33,913 bases of DNA, from contig NZ_RJJW01000005.1 in assembly GCF_003781945.1 (NCBI RefSeq), positions 18,381 through 52,293 on the forward strand, given 5' to 3'. Below, one piece after another: positions 4,645 to 12,627 of this stretch. The notes beneath the pieces are model-generated. The model was not told where the DNA came from, ran no database searches, and saw only the letters and a list, made by a program, of their open reading frames with translations. Each line of letters opens with the position of its first letter. Position 1 is the stretch's first letter. The position numbers and the translations under genes are program-made. This DNA is from Halorubrum sp. CSM-61 (lineage in GTDB: Archaea > Halobacteriota > Halobacteria > Halobacteriales > Haloferacaceae).

Positions 4645-7322
4645 AGGAGTCGTGCCTCCACAGAATTGTCTGGCGTGACGACCCCCTCGGTAGCGTCGAA
4701 GTAATCGTCGAACCGAGCCTGCCGGGTGTCAATGTGCAGGCGGCCATCCTCGTCGTGGGGATGGCCGTCCTCGCCGTAGACTGGCTCGCAGTGAGCGAAC
4801 AGTTCCTCCTCGTCGCGTCCGTACATCGGAACGGAGACTTGCAGCGGTTTCAGTAGCTCCGTCTTCTCTTCGACCGTTTCCCAATCGTATTCACGGTAGG
4901 CGTCTCGGAGCTCGTCGATGTGGGCTCTCTCCTCGCACGTTCGTGTGACAATAACTTCGACCGCCGGCCGTTCGTCGATCAGCGAGAGGCGCCCGAGCAT
5001 CTTGGCGTCCGCTCTCTGGATGTAGTTAAGATACTCCGGATCCCCGACTCCGCGCTCGTCGATTTTCGCGAAGTAGGACTTCACTGCAGTCCGTGTGACG
5101 GTGTGTTCGTCCATTGGCTCCCCCTCGTACACCTCGTCGAGTGCGAGCGCGGAGAGCTTCGTCAGACTGTCACCGCCGCGGTCGTACACGGCCGTCGAAG
5201 GCGTTCGCTCCCTTCCTTCCGGTGGTTCGAGAACCCAAGTTGTCACGAGACCCGTCTCGCGGTCGAACGACCGGTTGCATCGGCCCGCCGCTTGGACGAT
5301 GCTGTCGAGCGGGGCAAAGTCCCGGAACACGCGGTCGAAGCTCACATCGACGCCCGCCTCGACGAGCTGCGTCGAGACGAAGACGATCGGTAGGTTCCGC
5401 TCCGTCAGCTCGATGACGACGTCGATGAGGTGCTGACGATCCACTGGCCGGTGTCGAGTTGTGAGGTGAACGAGAAGCGGCCGGTTACCACCCCATTCAT
5501 TGAGCGTTCGCTTAACTGTCGTTTCGGGCGATACGTCGGCGGGTTTCTCAGTCACGTTCGCGAGCACGCAGTCGTACACTTCGTTGACCACGAGCGGATC
5601 GGCGTACTGCTCGACCGACTGAGTCAGTTCGCGCGCACTATCGATGGTGTTGCAGATCGAGAGGACGGACACCCCCTCGACTGCGACTTCGGCCAGCTGC
5701 TGGCCGGCACGGTCGTAATCGAGCGGTACCGGATCGCCGTCGAGTGCAGCCTCCACGGACGGGTGGAGCTCGAAGTGGACGCGATCGAGTCCCTCGTAGT
5801 ATCGTTCAGGGTCGGGAACGAGATCCGGCGTCTCGTCGTTCTCGCTTTCGGTAAACAGCTTCGGCTGGGTGGCCGTCATGGCGATTACCGTCACATTGTA
5901 CTCCTCGACGAGGAGGCGCGCAAGTCGCTCGACGAGCGCCCACCACCGGTGAGGAAGCGCCTGCGGTTCGTCGAGTACCACGACGCTATCGTAGAGGGAC
6001 GGCAGCTTCATCGACTGAACGTTTCCCGGTCCCGCGAGACTCTCGAACAGTTGCACGAACGTCGTCACGACCATCCCCGACCGCCAGCTCTCACCGAGAA
6101 TCGCCTCCGCATCGGCTCGGGCGTCGTCGGGCACTTCCTCGGGCGATCTAGGGAGCGGTACGCGCGTCTCCGAGAGGTGGTGGTCGACGGTCAACACGTC
6201 GCTGTCGACACGATCGACGTCGAATACGGACTCGCTTTCCGCAGCCACCTGGTCGATGATCGACGTGAACGGGAGCGCATACACGAGTCGTCCGTCTCCC
6301 GATTTCCGGTCGAGAACGGTCAGTCCGGCGTCGAGTCCGGTGAGTGTCTTCCCAAGCCCTGTCGGCAGCGTGAGCGTTGCGACTGAGTCGCCCGCTTCTG
6401 CGAAATCCTCCGCTCGTGAACGAACTTCTCCCCGCGCCTGTTCCCGTTTCTCGTTAAGCGAGCGGGTTCGGTCGTCGACGCCCGAGTGCTCGGTCTCCCG
6501 CTGGAGCGCCCTCACTTTCGCGTCGATCGCAGCTCGTCTCGGCGGGGACGCTCCGTACACCTCCTTCGACGGGAGGTCCACCACATTCGTCAAATGGCGG
6601 GCACTCGTCTTGTCTGCGAGTACGAGCGCGCTCCAAGTCTGGAGAACTCCGTCGTAGAACTCCTCATTCAGCTTCCACTGCGCCTCGAAGACGAGGTCGG
6701 GGGAGCTGAGCACGTGACCGCCGATATCGGTGAAGCGTTTTTGCTCGCGAGCGCAGCGCATCCAGTCACGGAACTCCTTCCACGATCCCTCACCGCCTGT
6801 CGCACGGTCGATCAGGGCGTTGGCGACGGCTGGCTCGTTCGCGTCGATGTTTGCGACCTGCTCGAAGGTCTCTTGACGAAACAGTCGGCGGAGTGGTCCC
6901 TCGTCGCGCTCGGCGGCTGCCTTGCCAACGTAGTTGGCCGTGTTCGGGAGTTGGCCATGGTGTCTCGCGACCGCGAGAAAGCCGACCAGCGGGTCGTCAT
7001 CCTCGAACCCGGCGGCGTCGAGCACGTAGTACGCCACGAGTGCACCGAGCGGCGCGTGGTGGGAGGGTCCGCCGAGATCGAGATCGTCAGCGTCGGCGTG
7101 GAGGTGCTCTTGGAACCACGTCGTGAGCTTTCCGATGTCGTGAACCCATGCGATACGTCGGGCGATGTCGACGACTGCGCTGCCGTCTGCGGTCGTCGCT
7201 CCCTCCGGAACGATCGCCTCGATCCGCTCTACGACGTCTGCGAGGTGTCCGTCCAGCGGCACGTCGGTACCGTCGCGTTCGCGAAGGTGCGACGGTGGTG
7301 CGTCGACATCGAGTCCGTTCAA
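4641..7322 (-). CDS. cas3: Cas3, HD nuclease-helicase
   Basis: Cas3 is recruited by Cascade to an R-loop and degrades the target strand while translocating. The 893-residue protein has both halves. The HD nuclease shows H26, H61-D62 (VHDIGK), H88-H89, H121-H122 (ARHHGQ) and D237 (LADKTSA). The SF2 helicase shows Walker A LPTGLGKT at 319-326, motif II DEPQ at 451-454, motif III MTATQ at about 482-486, and QAAGRCNR (motif VI). The start looks like TTG at 7322, whose last two bases lie in the cas5 stop (TTGA). It retains an N-terminal SH pair at residues 11-12, as in the Cas3 family. A GTG at 7262 is an alternative start. No catalytic residue appears lost. Confidence 0.96.
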   Translation of the reverse strand: MNGLDVDAPPSHLRERDGTDVPLDGHLADVVERIEAIVPEGATTADGSAVVDIARRIAWVHDIGKLTTWFQEHLHADADDLDLGGPSHHAPLGALVAYYVLDAAGFEDDDPLVGFLAVARHHGQLPNTANYVGKAAAERDEGPLRRLFRQETFEQVANIDANEPAVANALIDRATGGEGSWKEFRDWMRCAREQKRFTDIGGHVLSSPDLVFEAQWKLNEEFYDGVLQTWSALVLADKTSARHLTNVVDLPSKEVYGASPPRRAAIDAKVRALQRETEHSGVDDRTRSLNEKREQARGEVRSRAEDFAEAGDSVATLTLPTGLGKTLTGLDAGLTVLDRKSGDGRLVYALPFTSIIDQVAAESESVFDVDRVDSDVLTVDHHLSETRVPLPRSPEEVPDDARADAEAILGESWRSGMVVTTFVQLFESLAGPGNVQSMKLPSLYDSVVVLDEPQALPHRWWALVERLARLLVEEYNVTVIAMTATQPKLFTESENDETPDLVPDPERYYEGLDRVHFELHPSVEAALDGDPVPLDYDRAGQQLAEVAVEGVSVLSICNTIDSARELTQSVEQYADPLVVNEVYDCVLANVTEKPADVSPETTVKRTLNEWGGNRPLLVHLTTRHRPVDRQHLIDVVIELTERNLPIVFVSTQLVEAGVDVSFDRVFRDFAPLDSIVQAAGRCNRSFDRETGLVTTWVLEPPEGRERTPSTAVYDRGGDSLTKLSALALDEVYEGEPMDEHTVTRTAVKSYFAKIDERGVGDPEYLNYIQRADAKMLGRLSLIDERPAVEVIVTRTCEERAHIDELRDAYREYDWETVEEKTELLKPLQVSVPMYGRDEEELFAHCEPVYGEDGHPHDEDGRLHIDTRQARFDDYFDATEGVVTPDNSVEARLL

Positions 7323-8116
7323 CTGAACATCACCCGCCGTCCGTCCACGCGCGATGTCTCGACGTTGTGGACGCGAACCGGTTCCGCGTCCGGTGAGTAA
7401 GCCACCGACAGGAACTTCGTCGTCGTTCGTCCGCCGTCGTCGGCCGCCATGAATCCCGGCGATCGCTCGACACGAACGGGGTTCCCGGGTGCGAGTTCGA
7501 CATCGTCGACCGCCTCGATGACGACCGAGTCAACGTCCGCGTCCGCGACCTCTCCTGATTCAACATCGAACGCCCCGAGATACTCCACCTCGGCGAGATG
7601 TTCTGAGAGGCCGAGGCTCGGCGGGTAGTGGCTCGTTCCCTCCTCTAGACGGTTCCGAAGCTCCTCAAACAGCTCCGTATCGTCGAGTTGAAGGTCTATT
7701 CGGTAGGCCGGGTCGACGAGTACCTCGTAGTTGTGCTGCTGGCGTAATTCGGTCGAGTCCGGCATCGAGATACGGGCGTGCCCCCGCGTCGGAACCGTTT
7801 TCATGTCCTCCTTCGCCGTCGAGAGCGTGTTCTGTGGAAGGTTCATCGTCCGCAGTTCCTCGATCGGTTCGACTGCGATTCCGGAGCATTTGGGAGCGAA
7901 CGCGTCGTAGTAGCTGTCCCTATCGAGCCCGAGGATCGCGGCGATTATCCCCGCAATCGTTGTCCGTGGCGGAATCCGATACGTCTGTTTGACGATGTTT
8001 CCCTCGACCCGCCGAAAGTGTCCCCACTGGCCACGGAGTTCGAAGGAGAGACACTCCGCCGACTCGGAGCCGGAGTCGTCGTCGCCGTCCCAGTCGTCGA
8101 GCGAGTGCTGGGTCAT
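7319..8116 (-). CDS. cas5: Cas5, Cascade subunit (type I-B)
   Basis: Cas5 is the RAMP-fold subunit that grips the 5' handle of the crRNA and sits next to Cas8b and the end of the Cas7 backbone. The 265-residue protein has an acidic leader of about 20 residues, then the family core CLSFELRGQWGHFRRVEGN and TYRIPPRTTIAGIIAAILGLDRD. A C-terminal region includes VEYLGAFDVESG. In type I-B, crRNA cutting is done by Cas6 rather than Cas5. The ATG at 8116 shares one base with the cas7 stop (TGATG). The length and motifs suggest an intact gene. Confidence 0.94.
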   Translation of the reverse strand: MTQHSLDDWDGDDDSGSESAECLSFELRGQWGHFRRVEGNIVKQTYRIPPRTTIAGIIAAILGLDRDSYYDAFAPKCSGIAVEPIEELRTMNLPQNTLSTAKEDMKTVPTRGHARISMPDSTELRQQHNYEVLVDPAYRIDLQLDDTELFEELRNRLEEGTSHYPPSLGLSEHLAEVEYLGAFDVESGEVADADVDSVVIEAVDDVELAPGNPVRVERSPGFMAADDGGRTTTKFLSVAYSPDAEPVRVHNVETSRVDGRRVMFS

Positions 8117-9246
8117 CAGTCGTCCGCGCTCGGCATCGTCTCGGCGGCCTCGTCGTACACGTCGACCACGTCGACTGCGTCGTCGCCGACCGCGTCACGA
8201 AGCGCGTCGTGGAGTCCGTGGTCGCCCACCTCGGCGCCGGCAGTGAGGTTCTCGCCGTCGACGGTCACGTCCAGCACGTCGCTCGTCGCGACGCGAACGC
8301 GCTCGATGCGGTCGGCGTGACGGCCGAGTCGACCAACGAGATCCGTCAGATCGACCGCGAGATCCCGAACGTTCCTGATCTCGTCGACCGGCTCCGACGC
8401 CGACTCGTCGACGGAGAGATCGCGGGTGAGTCCGCCGATGTGGAACCCCTCGTCGGCGTACTCGACGCGGAGGTAGAGACGCGGCTCCTGTCCCACCTTG
8501 CTCCGGCTGATCGTCTGGTTCTTGATCGCCCGCCAGCAGAGGGTGTCGAGACGCTCGACGTCCGCGGGCGTCAGCTTCGTATCGTCCGAGCCGTGCTCAT
8601 CGACCAGTCCGTGAAACGCGATGAAGCCGTACTGGATCCGATGGTCGTCGAGGTCGAATCCCCCCTGCTCCTTGTCGGCACCGGTCGCGATGACGCTCGT
8701 CAGGCTGTTGTACTCCTCGTTCTCGGTGACCGAATGGATCGTTTTCCCCGGCGAGAACTGCACGGGCCCCGTGAAGTGGTCCGGGAGGTAGTCCTCGAAT
8801 CCCTCGTAGTTTCCTTGCATGTCCATACTCATCGTCGCCCCGAAGTATCGCACGTCGGCGGCGTCGTCGAGGAAGGCACCGAACACCTCTTCGCGCAGCT
8901 TCGCCTGTTCCTCCTCGTCGAGATCTCCCAAGTCCCACTCGTCAGGATCGAGAGATTTGAGGCAGTTCTCCAGAAGCTCCCATCGCTGGGCCTGGCTGCC
9001 CCCGTCTCCCTTGACGTTCCGAACGTACACGCCGTGGCCGTCGGCGTCGAGCTGGTCACGCAGGTAGCGTTTCAGCCGAACGTCCGTGACGATAGCCTGT
9101 TCAGTCCGAGGGTCGATTCGAGGGCGGTTCGCCCCGCTTAGGGGGTTCCCGTTCGGGTTCGCGTCGACCGCGTCGTAACAGAAAACGATCTCCGAACGGT
9201 TCTCCACGGGCTCGTACTCGTCGTCGGCGTAGGCGTGTTCACTCAT
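8116..9246 (-). CDS. cas7: Cas7, Cascade backbone (Csh2 family)
   Basis: Multiple Cas7 copies polymerise along the crRNA spacer to form the Cascade backbone. The 376-residue protein carries the Csh2-type N-terminus EIVFCYDAVDANPNGNPLSG at about residues 19-38 and a conserved RLKRYLRDQL helix. It also has RYFGATMSMDMQGNYEGF, which leads into GPVQFSPGKTIHSV, and HRIQYGFIAFHGLV. The C-terminal 80 residues are very acidic, consistent with salt adaptation. The cas8b stop falls inside its first codons (ATGAGTGA), an 8-nt overlap. The next gene, cas5, overlaps by one base, fitting coupled production of Cascade subunits. Confidence 0.95.
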   Translation of the reverse strand: MSEHAYADDEYEPVENRSEIVFCYDAVDANPNGNPLSGANRPRIDPRTEQAIVTDVRLKRYLRDQLDADGHGVYVRNVKGDGGSQAQRWELLENCLKSLDPDEWDLGDLDEEEQAKLREEVFGAFLDDAADVRYFGATMSMDMQGNYEGFEDYLPDHFTGPVQFSPGKTIHSVTENEEYNSLTSVIATGADKEQGGFDLDDHRIQYGFIAFHGLVDEHGSDDTKLTPADVERLDTLCWRAIKNQTISRSKVGQEPRLYLRVEYADEGFHIGGLTRDLSVDESASEPVDEIRNVRDLAVDLTDLVGRLGRHADRIERVRVATSDVLDVTVDGENLTAGAEVGDHGLHDALRDAVGDDAVDVVDVYDEAAETMPSADD

Positions 9247-9856
9247 CGGTGTCGGGGGTTGCGTCGTCGTCAGTCTGTTCGTCGGCCTCCTCGTCCGGGA
9301 TCCAATTATTCATGCCGTAGGCGACGCCGAGCGCGTAGTAGTAGCGCAGCTCGCTCGTGTCGATGTCCCAGCCGCCGTCACGCTCTGCACGAGGGAGCGT
9401 CTCGACGAGTTCGTCGACGACCTCGGCGTACATCGTCGAACTCATCCGGTTCTCGCGCGAGTAGACGACGTTTTTGTCGAGAACGTCGCTTGCGAGCCGC
9501 TCGATCTTCGAGCCGGTGACGGACTTGATCGAGTACTGGTCGACGAGCGTCGTCGACCGGTTCTCCGAGGACTGCTGATAGCTAGAGACCTGCCCGACGA
9601 GGACGCCGAGCAGGAACCCCCCGCGTCGCTGCGGGTTCTCGGGTGCAAGCGCCGGCGTGTCGTCGAGGAACTGTTCGAGTTTCCGTGCGCGTTTGACGGC
9701 CTTCGATCCGCCGTCGGTTCGAGCGCGCTGTGTCGTGTCGTGTTGCATCTGGGATGTCGCGTACTCCGCCGGTTTCGTCAGCGATTCGTCCTCGCCCGCC
9801 AGCAGACCTGCCGCCGCGAACGCACACAGCTGTGCGTGTTGCATCGCGACGAACAT
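9239..9856 (-). other. Possible internally initiated Cas11-like small subunit within cas8b
   Basis: Some type I systems make a small subunit (Cas11) from an internal start inside cas8. Here the in-frame ATG at 9856 (cas8b M513) has GAGGGG 9 nt upstream, a plausible ribosome-binding site, and would give 205 residues covering the helical C-terminal domain. ATGs at 9844 and 9748 (M517, M549; 201 and 169 residues) are alternatives with poorer upstream sequence. The sequence alone does not show that any of them is used. Confidence 0.3.
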
Positions 9857-11392
9857 GGACGGGAACCCCTCGTCGTCCTCGTCGCTCTCTTGGACCAGCC
9901 GGTCGGCGTACTCTTCGAGCAGGCGGGCGACGGGAATCGATCCTCCCGAAAGCGACGCGACCAGTGCCTGAATGCGGAGATCGTCCGCGGACACCGTGTC
10001 GTCGTCGTCCGGCGTCGCGAACGTCGACCGGAAGTAGTTACCGCCGGCGATCGAGCCGACCATCGCCTTCACGTCCGGACGCAGCAACGACCACTCCTCG
10101 TGTGCGGGGAGTGCCGGTCGGACATCCGGATGCGGGAGGTCTGCCTCGGCGTCGAACGCCCAGCTGGACAGGACCGCACAGTGCTCGCGAGCGAGTTCGA
10201 CCGGGTACATCAGCGAGGCGTTCATCTCGTCGCCGAACACGTCGTACCGCTTGGTCTGGTGCTGGAGCACGGCGGCGACGTAGAACTGGAGCCGATCCGC
10301 GTTCGAGATCCTGCTGTCATCGTGGGTGTATTTACTGTACATCCGCTCAACGGGGGTTAAATCACCCTCGTTGACCACCCTATACAGGGCAGTGTACAGC
10401 TTCCGCGCGTCCGTGGGCGTCGGCCGCCCGAAGAAGTACGGGAGGTAGTAGACGTTCGACTCCAGCGTGTAGTACGAACAGGCGTCGATGAACGTCGAGG
10501 CGTTCATCAGCGTGACGGCGACATCCTCCGAGACGGGATGTGACCGCCACGCCTCGTCCGGATCGAGGCCAGGAAACTTCTCCAGCTGCTTGCCGAGGAA
10601 GTAGTTCAGCGGGTCCTCGGCGGTTCCGACGGTCGGGCCGTCACGCCCCGTGACGAGGTCCGTCGCTTGACCGATGGAGTTCGTTGCCGCGTTCTTCGAG
10701 ACGAGCTTCGAGCGCTTGCGAGCGCGCATCGCCTCGTTGAACACCGTGGTCCCGCAAGACCCAGGGAGTTCGTAGTTGCCGTCTGAGTCGAGCTTGACCG
10801 CGACGGTTGTCAAGGCTGTCGTTGACCCCTCAATCTGCTTGTTCACGGCGTCGAGGATCGTCTCTTCGACGCCATCTCGCTCGCCGAGTGCCGCGAGCGA
10901 TTCGACGATCCATCCGTCCTCGTGCTCGCTGGCGGCCTCTTGGATCACTTCGTCGGCCGCCCAGTAGGTAAGCCGCTGATACAAGTATTCGGCCACCTTC
11001 TCTGGCTCCTTACCGGCACCAGTACGATGCGTGACGCTGTGGTCGAATCCCCGTGCGGCATCGTACCACGCGTGTGCGACCGCTTCCACGTCCTCCCGCG
11101 TGTAGCTCCGGAACTCGACCGGGCGGTCCGGGTCGAGTGCCGGTTCGTCGCCCGTGAGGTCGACGCGGAGGATCGCCAGGCTCTCCTGCTCCCCGAACAG
11201 GTCCGTCGACTTCTCCGGCGTGAGGTACGGCGCGAACTCGCCGCCGCCGGCGGTCGCGAGCGTGTAGAGCCGGCCGTAGAGATACTGGAGATCACGCAGC
11301 GAGGCGATCGGGCGGTCGGGGAGTTCTTCGGCGAGCTCCTCGTCGTCACTGTATGTCTCCTTGAACTCACCAGGGGTCGGAAGGAGACTCAT
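9239..11392 (-). CDS. cas8b: Cas8b, Cascade large subunit (Csh1 family)
   Basis: Cas8b recognises the PAM and stabilises target binding in type I-B Cascade. The 717-residue protein begins MSLLPTPGEFKETYSDDEEL. It has the Csh1-like order: an N-terminal region with YLTPEKSTDLFGEQ, a central SNVYYLPYFFGRPTPTDARKLY, and a helical C-terminus with RRGGFLLGVLVGQVSSYQQ and YYYALGVAYGMNNWIPD. The last feature matches the C-terminal small-subunit-like domain of Cas8b. Possible internal starts at M513, M517 or M549 could give a separate Cas11-like protein (see findings). The stop overlaps cas7, and the ATG overlaps the cas6 stop (ATGA). Assignment rests on position, length and motif resemblance. Confidence 0.93.
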   Translation of the reverse strand: MSLLPTPGEFKETYSDDEELAEELPDRPIASLRDLQYLYGRLYTLATAGGGEFAPYLTPEKSTDLFGEQESLAILRVDLTGDEPALDPDRPVEFRSYTREDVEAVAHAWYDAARGFDHSVTHRTGAGKEPEKVAEYLYQRLTYWAADEVIQEAASEHEDGWIVESLAALGERDGVEETILDAVNKQIEGSTTALTTVAVKLDSDGNYELPGSCGTTVFNEAMRARKRSKLVSKNAATNSIGQATDLVTGRDGPTVGTAEDPLNYFLGKQLEKFPGLDPDEAWRSHPVSEDVAVTLMNASTFIDACSYYTLESNVYYLPYFFGRPTPTDARKLYTALYRVVNEGDLTPVERMYSKYTHDDSRISNADRLQFYVAAVLQHQTKRYDVFGDEMNASLMYPVELAREHCAVLSSWAFDAEADLPHPDVRPALPAHEEWSLLRPDVKAMVGSIAGGNYFRSTFATPDDDDTVSADDLRIQALVASLSGGSIPVARLLEEYADRLVQESDEDDEGFPSMFVAMQHAQLCAFAAAGLLAGEDESLTKPAEYATSQMQHDTTQRARTDGGSKAVKRARKLEQFLDDTPALAPENPQRRGGFLLGVLVGQVSSYQQSSENRSTTLVDQYSIKSVTGSKIERLASDVLDKNVVYSRENRMSSTMYAEVVDELVETLPRAERDGGWDIDTSELRYYYALGVAYGMNNWIPDEEADEQTDDDATPDTDE

Positions 11393-12201
11393 CCGCCGTG
11401 TACCTCCGAAGCCGGCTCGCCGAATGGGCCCTGTTTCTCAGCGACGTTCAGGAAGCCGAGTCCGAGCCCGTTCCGCTCTCCGAGCCCGCACGAGAGCGCG
11501 AGGTTGAGGTGACGGCGGTGGTGGTCGTCGCGAACCGTGTACTGGAGTCGCCACTTGCTGAGGACGTACGTCATCGTCTGTCCCTGCGTCACCTCGACCG
11601 GTACCGCGAACGTCTTGATCAACTCGTAGCCGTCGAAGAGCTCTCCGGGCCGATCGCTGGGACCCGGAAGGTGGTCGGGTGCGTGTCGCCCGTGTTTGGC
11701 ATCGAGGTTGGACTCGATCTGCGTTCGGATCGGCTCCATGCCGAACTCCGGTTGCCAGAACGTCGCCGTGTCACCGCCGGGGTGGTCGATACCGTACTCC
11801 TCACACCGCCACGGCGGAATTCGAACGAGGAGTCCGGTCCCGCTCTCGAGGACGCCGGTGCTCCCGGGCTCGCCGACGTCGGGCTCGATCACCGAGAGAT
11901 CGTCGACCGTGAAGGGCATCTCGCCCACGTTCAGCTCGGGCGTTCGCTGGAGGTCCCGAGCCACGTGCGCGAGGAGTTCCTCGTCCGGCGAGGCGACGAG
12001 CAGCGTCCGATCGTCCCCCTCCGCCATGTCACCGGGAGGGAAAGGGTTCGAGAACGTGAAGCCCGGCGGCTCGTTCGCGTCGTGAGCGTCCTCGTACTCC
12101 GTTCCCTCGAGCGCCCGCCACACCCGTCCGCGGAGCTTGTGGTGGTACGCGTTATCGTAGGCCGCGTCAGCTCGCGCTGAGAGACGGACTACGACGCGCA
12201 T
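11389..12201 (-). CDS. cas6: Cas6, CRISPR RNA endoribonuclease
   Basis: Cas6 cuts each repeat of the precursor RNA, leaving an 8-nt 5' handle, here GTTGAAGC for intact repeats. The 270-residue protein begins MRVVVRLSARADAAYDNAYHH, the typical haloarchaeal Cas6 start. H20/H21 in the AYHHKLRG segment are candidates for the catalytic His. The C-terminal Gly-rich loop of the RAMP fold is GLGERNGLGLGFLNV at 239-253. I chose the ATG at 12201 because it begins the family motif; a TTG three codons earlier (12210) is possible. It is the first gene of the cas operon, transcribed away from the large array. Confidence 0.95.
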   Translation of the reverse strand: MRVVVRLSARADAAYDNAYHHKLRGRVWRALEGTEYEDAHDANEPPGFTFSNPFPPGDMAEGDDRTLLVASPDEELLAHVARDLQRTPELNVGEMPFTVDDLSVIEPDVGEPGSTGVLESGTGLLVRIPPWRCEEYGIDHPGGDTATFWQPEFGMEPIRTQIESNLDAKHGRHAPDHLPGPSDRPGELFDGYELIKTFAVPVEVTQGQTMTYVLSKWRLQYTVRDDHHRRHLNLALSCGLGERNGLGLGFLNVAEKQGPFGEPASEVHGG

Positions 12202-12530
12202 TTGAAACAAGTCGTCAATAGATTATGTTGTTGCAGTAGCATTTCATTCCGATTCGAGATAGTCAGGAAACCTGATAAAAATTTCCCAACTAGTATCATA
12301 TTCCCGTGTAGTTCTCTCGAAGCTCCAACCACGCTCACAGACCAGAGTGTCACAACCTCGCTCCGGGCTACCGAGTATGTTTAGGCGGGATACCCGGATA
12401 CTTCGGAACCGTGGTGTGCACCGGTGATCCGAGGTAATCTCTGCAACTGGAGACGACACGGTGTCATTGACAGTAGACGCAAAACCGTCTCAATCGTCAG
12501 CGATCGGTATCCCGAAACCCTCCGAAGTGT
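12202..12530. promoter_or_regulatory. Divergent control region between cas6 and the large array leader
   Basis: There is no convincing gene in this 329-bp stretch. The half next to cas6 is AT-rich and should hold the cas promoter. The half next to the leader holds two inverted repeats. CGGGATACC at 12386-12394 pairs with GGTATCCCG at 12506-12514, and ACTTCGGA at 12400-12407 pairs with TCCGAAGT at 12521-12528. The arms are about 110 bp apart. A minus-strand frame (12244-12459) has a Cys/Trp-containing end but no support as a gene. The short array has no counterpart of this region because cas2 lies there. Confidence 0.55.
12221..12228 (-). promoter_or_regulatory. Possible TATA element of the cas operon
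   Basis: On the minus strand CATAATC lies about 20-26 nt before the cas6 ATG at 12201, close to the position expected for a leaderless transcript. A second AT-rich TTTTTATC (minus strand, about 12274-12281) could instead serve a transcript with a leader of about 50 nt. The sequence does not settle which is used. Confidence 0.35.
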
Positions 12531-12627
12531 CGTCGACCCCCGGGGGGTTTGGTGACTATTGGAGGTCGACAGAAACGCTTGTGTGTGAGCAAGCAGTAGC
12601 CCCTCTGTGGCGCGCAAATTGGCCACA
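12531..12627 (+). promoter_or_regulatory. Leader of the large CRISPR array
   Basis: This segment directly precedes the first repeat and aligns without gaps with the minus-strand leader of the short array. Conserved cores are TATTG, GGTCGAC, GAAACGCTTGTGTGT and TGTGGCG, with a CCCCCGGGGGG palindrome at its outer edge. The last bases before the repeat are GGCCACA, against TGCCATG in the other leader. It should contain the precursor promoter and spacer-integration signals, but no strong TATA box is obvious. Confidence 0.88.

Noticed and set aside
4920-9141. Long plus-strand open frames of 157 to 318 codons opposite cas3, cas5 and cas7
   Set aside because: They are mirror frames of real cas genes. 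Their composition is Arg/Val/His-rich rather than acidic, with no domain or ribosome-binding support.
12244-12459. Minus-strand 71-codon frame upstream of cas6 with a Cys/Trp-containing end
   Set aside because: The end (ERGWSFERTTREYDTSWEIF) looks faintly protein-like, but there is no start signal, no family match I know, and it occupies the expected cas promoter. It could be a gene remnant, but this is not supported enough to list.
12487-12518. Repeat-like sequence on the minus strand (starts GTTTC, ends ATTGAGAC) considered as a second crRNA mimic
   Set aside because: Only the two ends resemble the repeat. The length is 32 rather than 30, the middle does not match, and no second repeat-like sequence follows at spacer distance.
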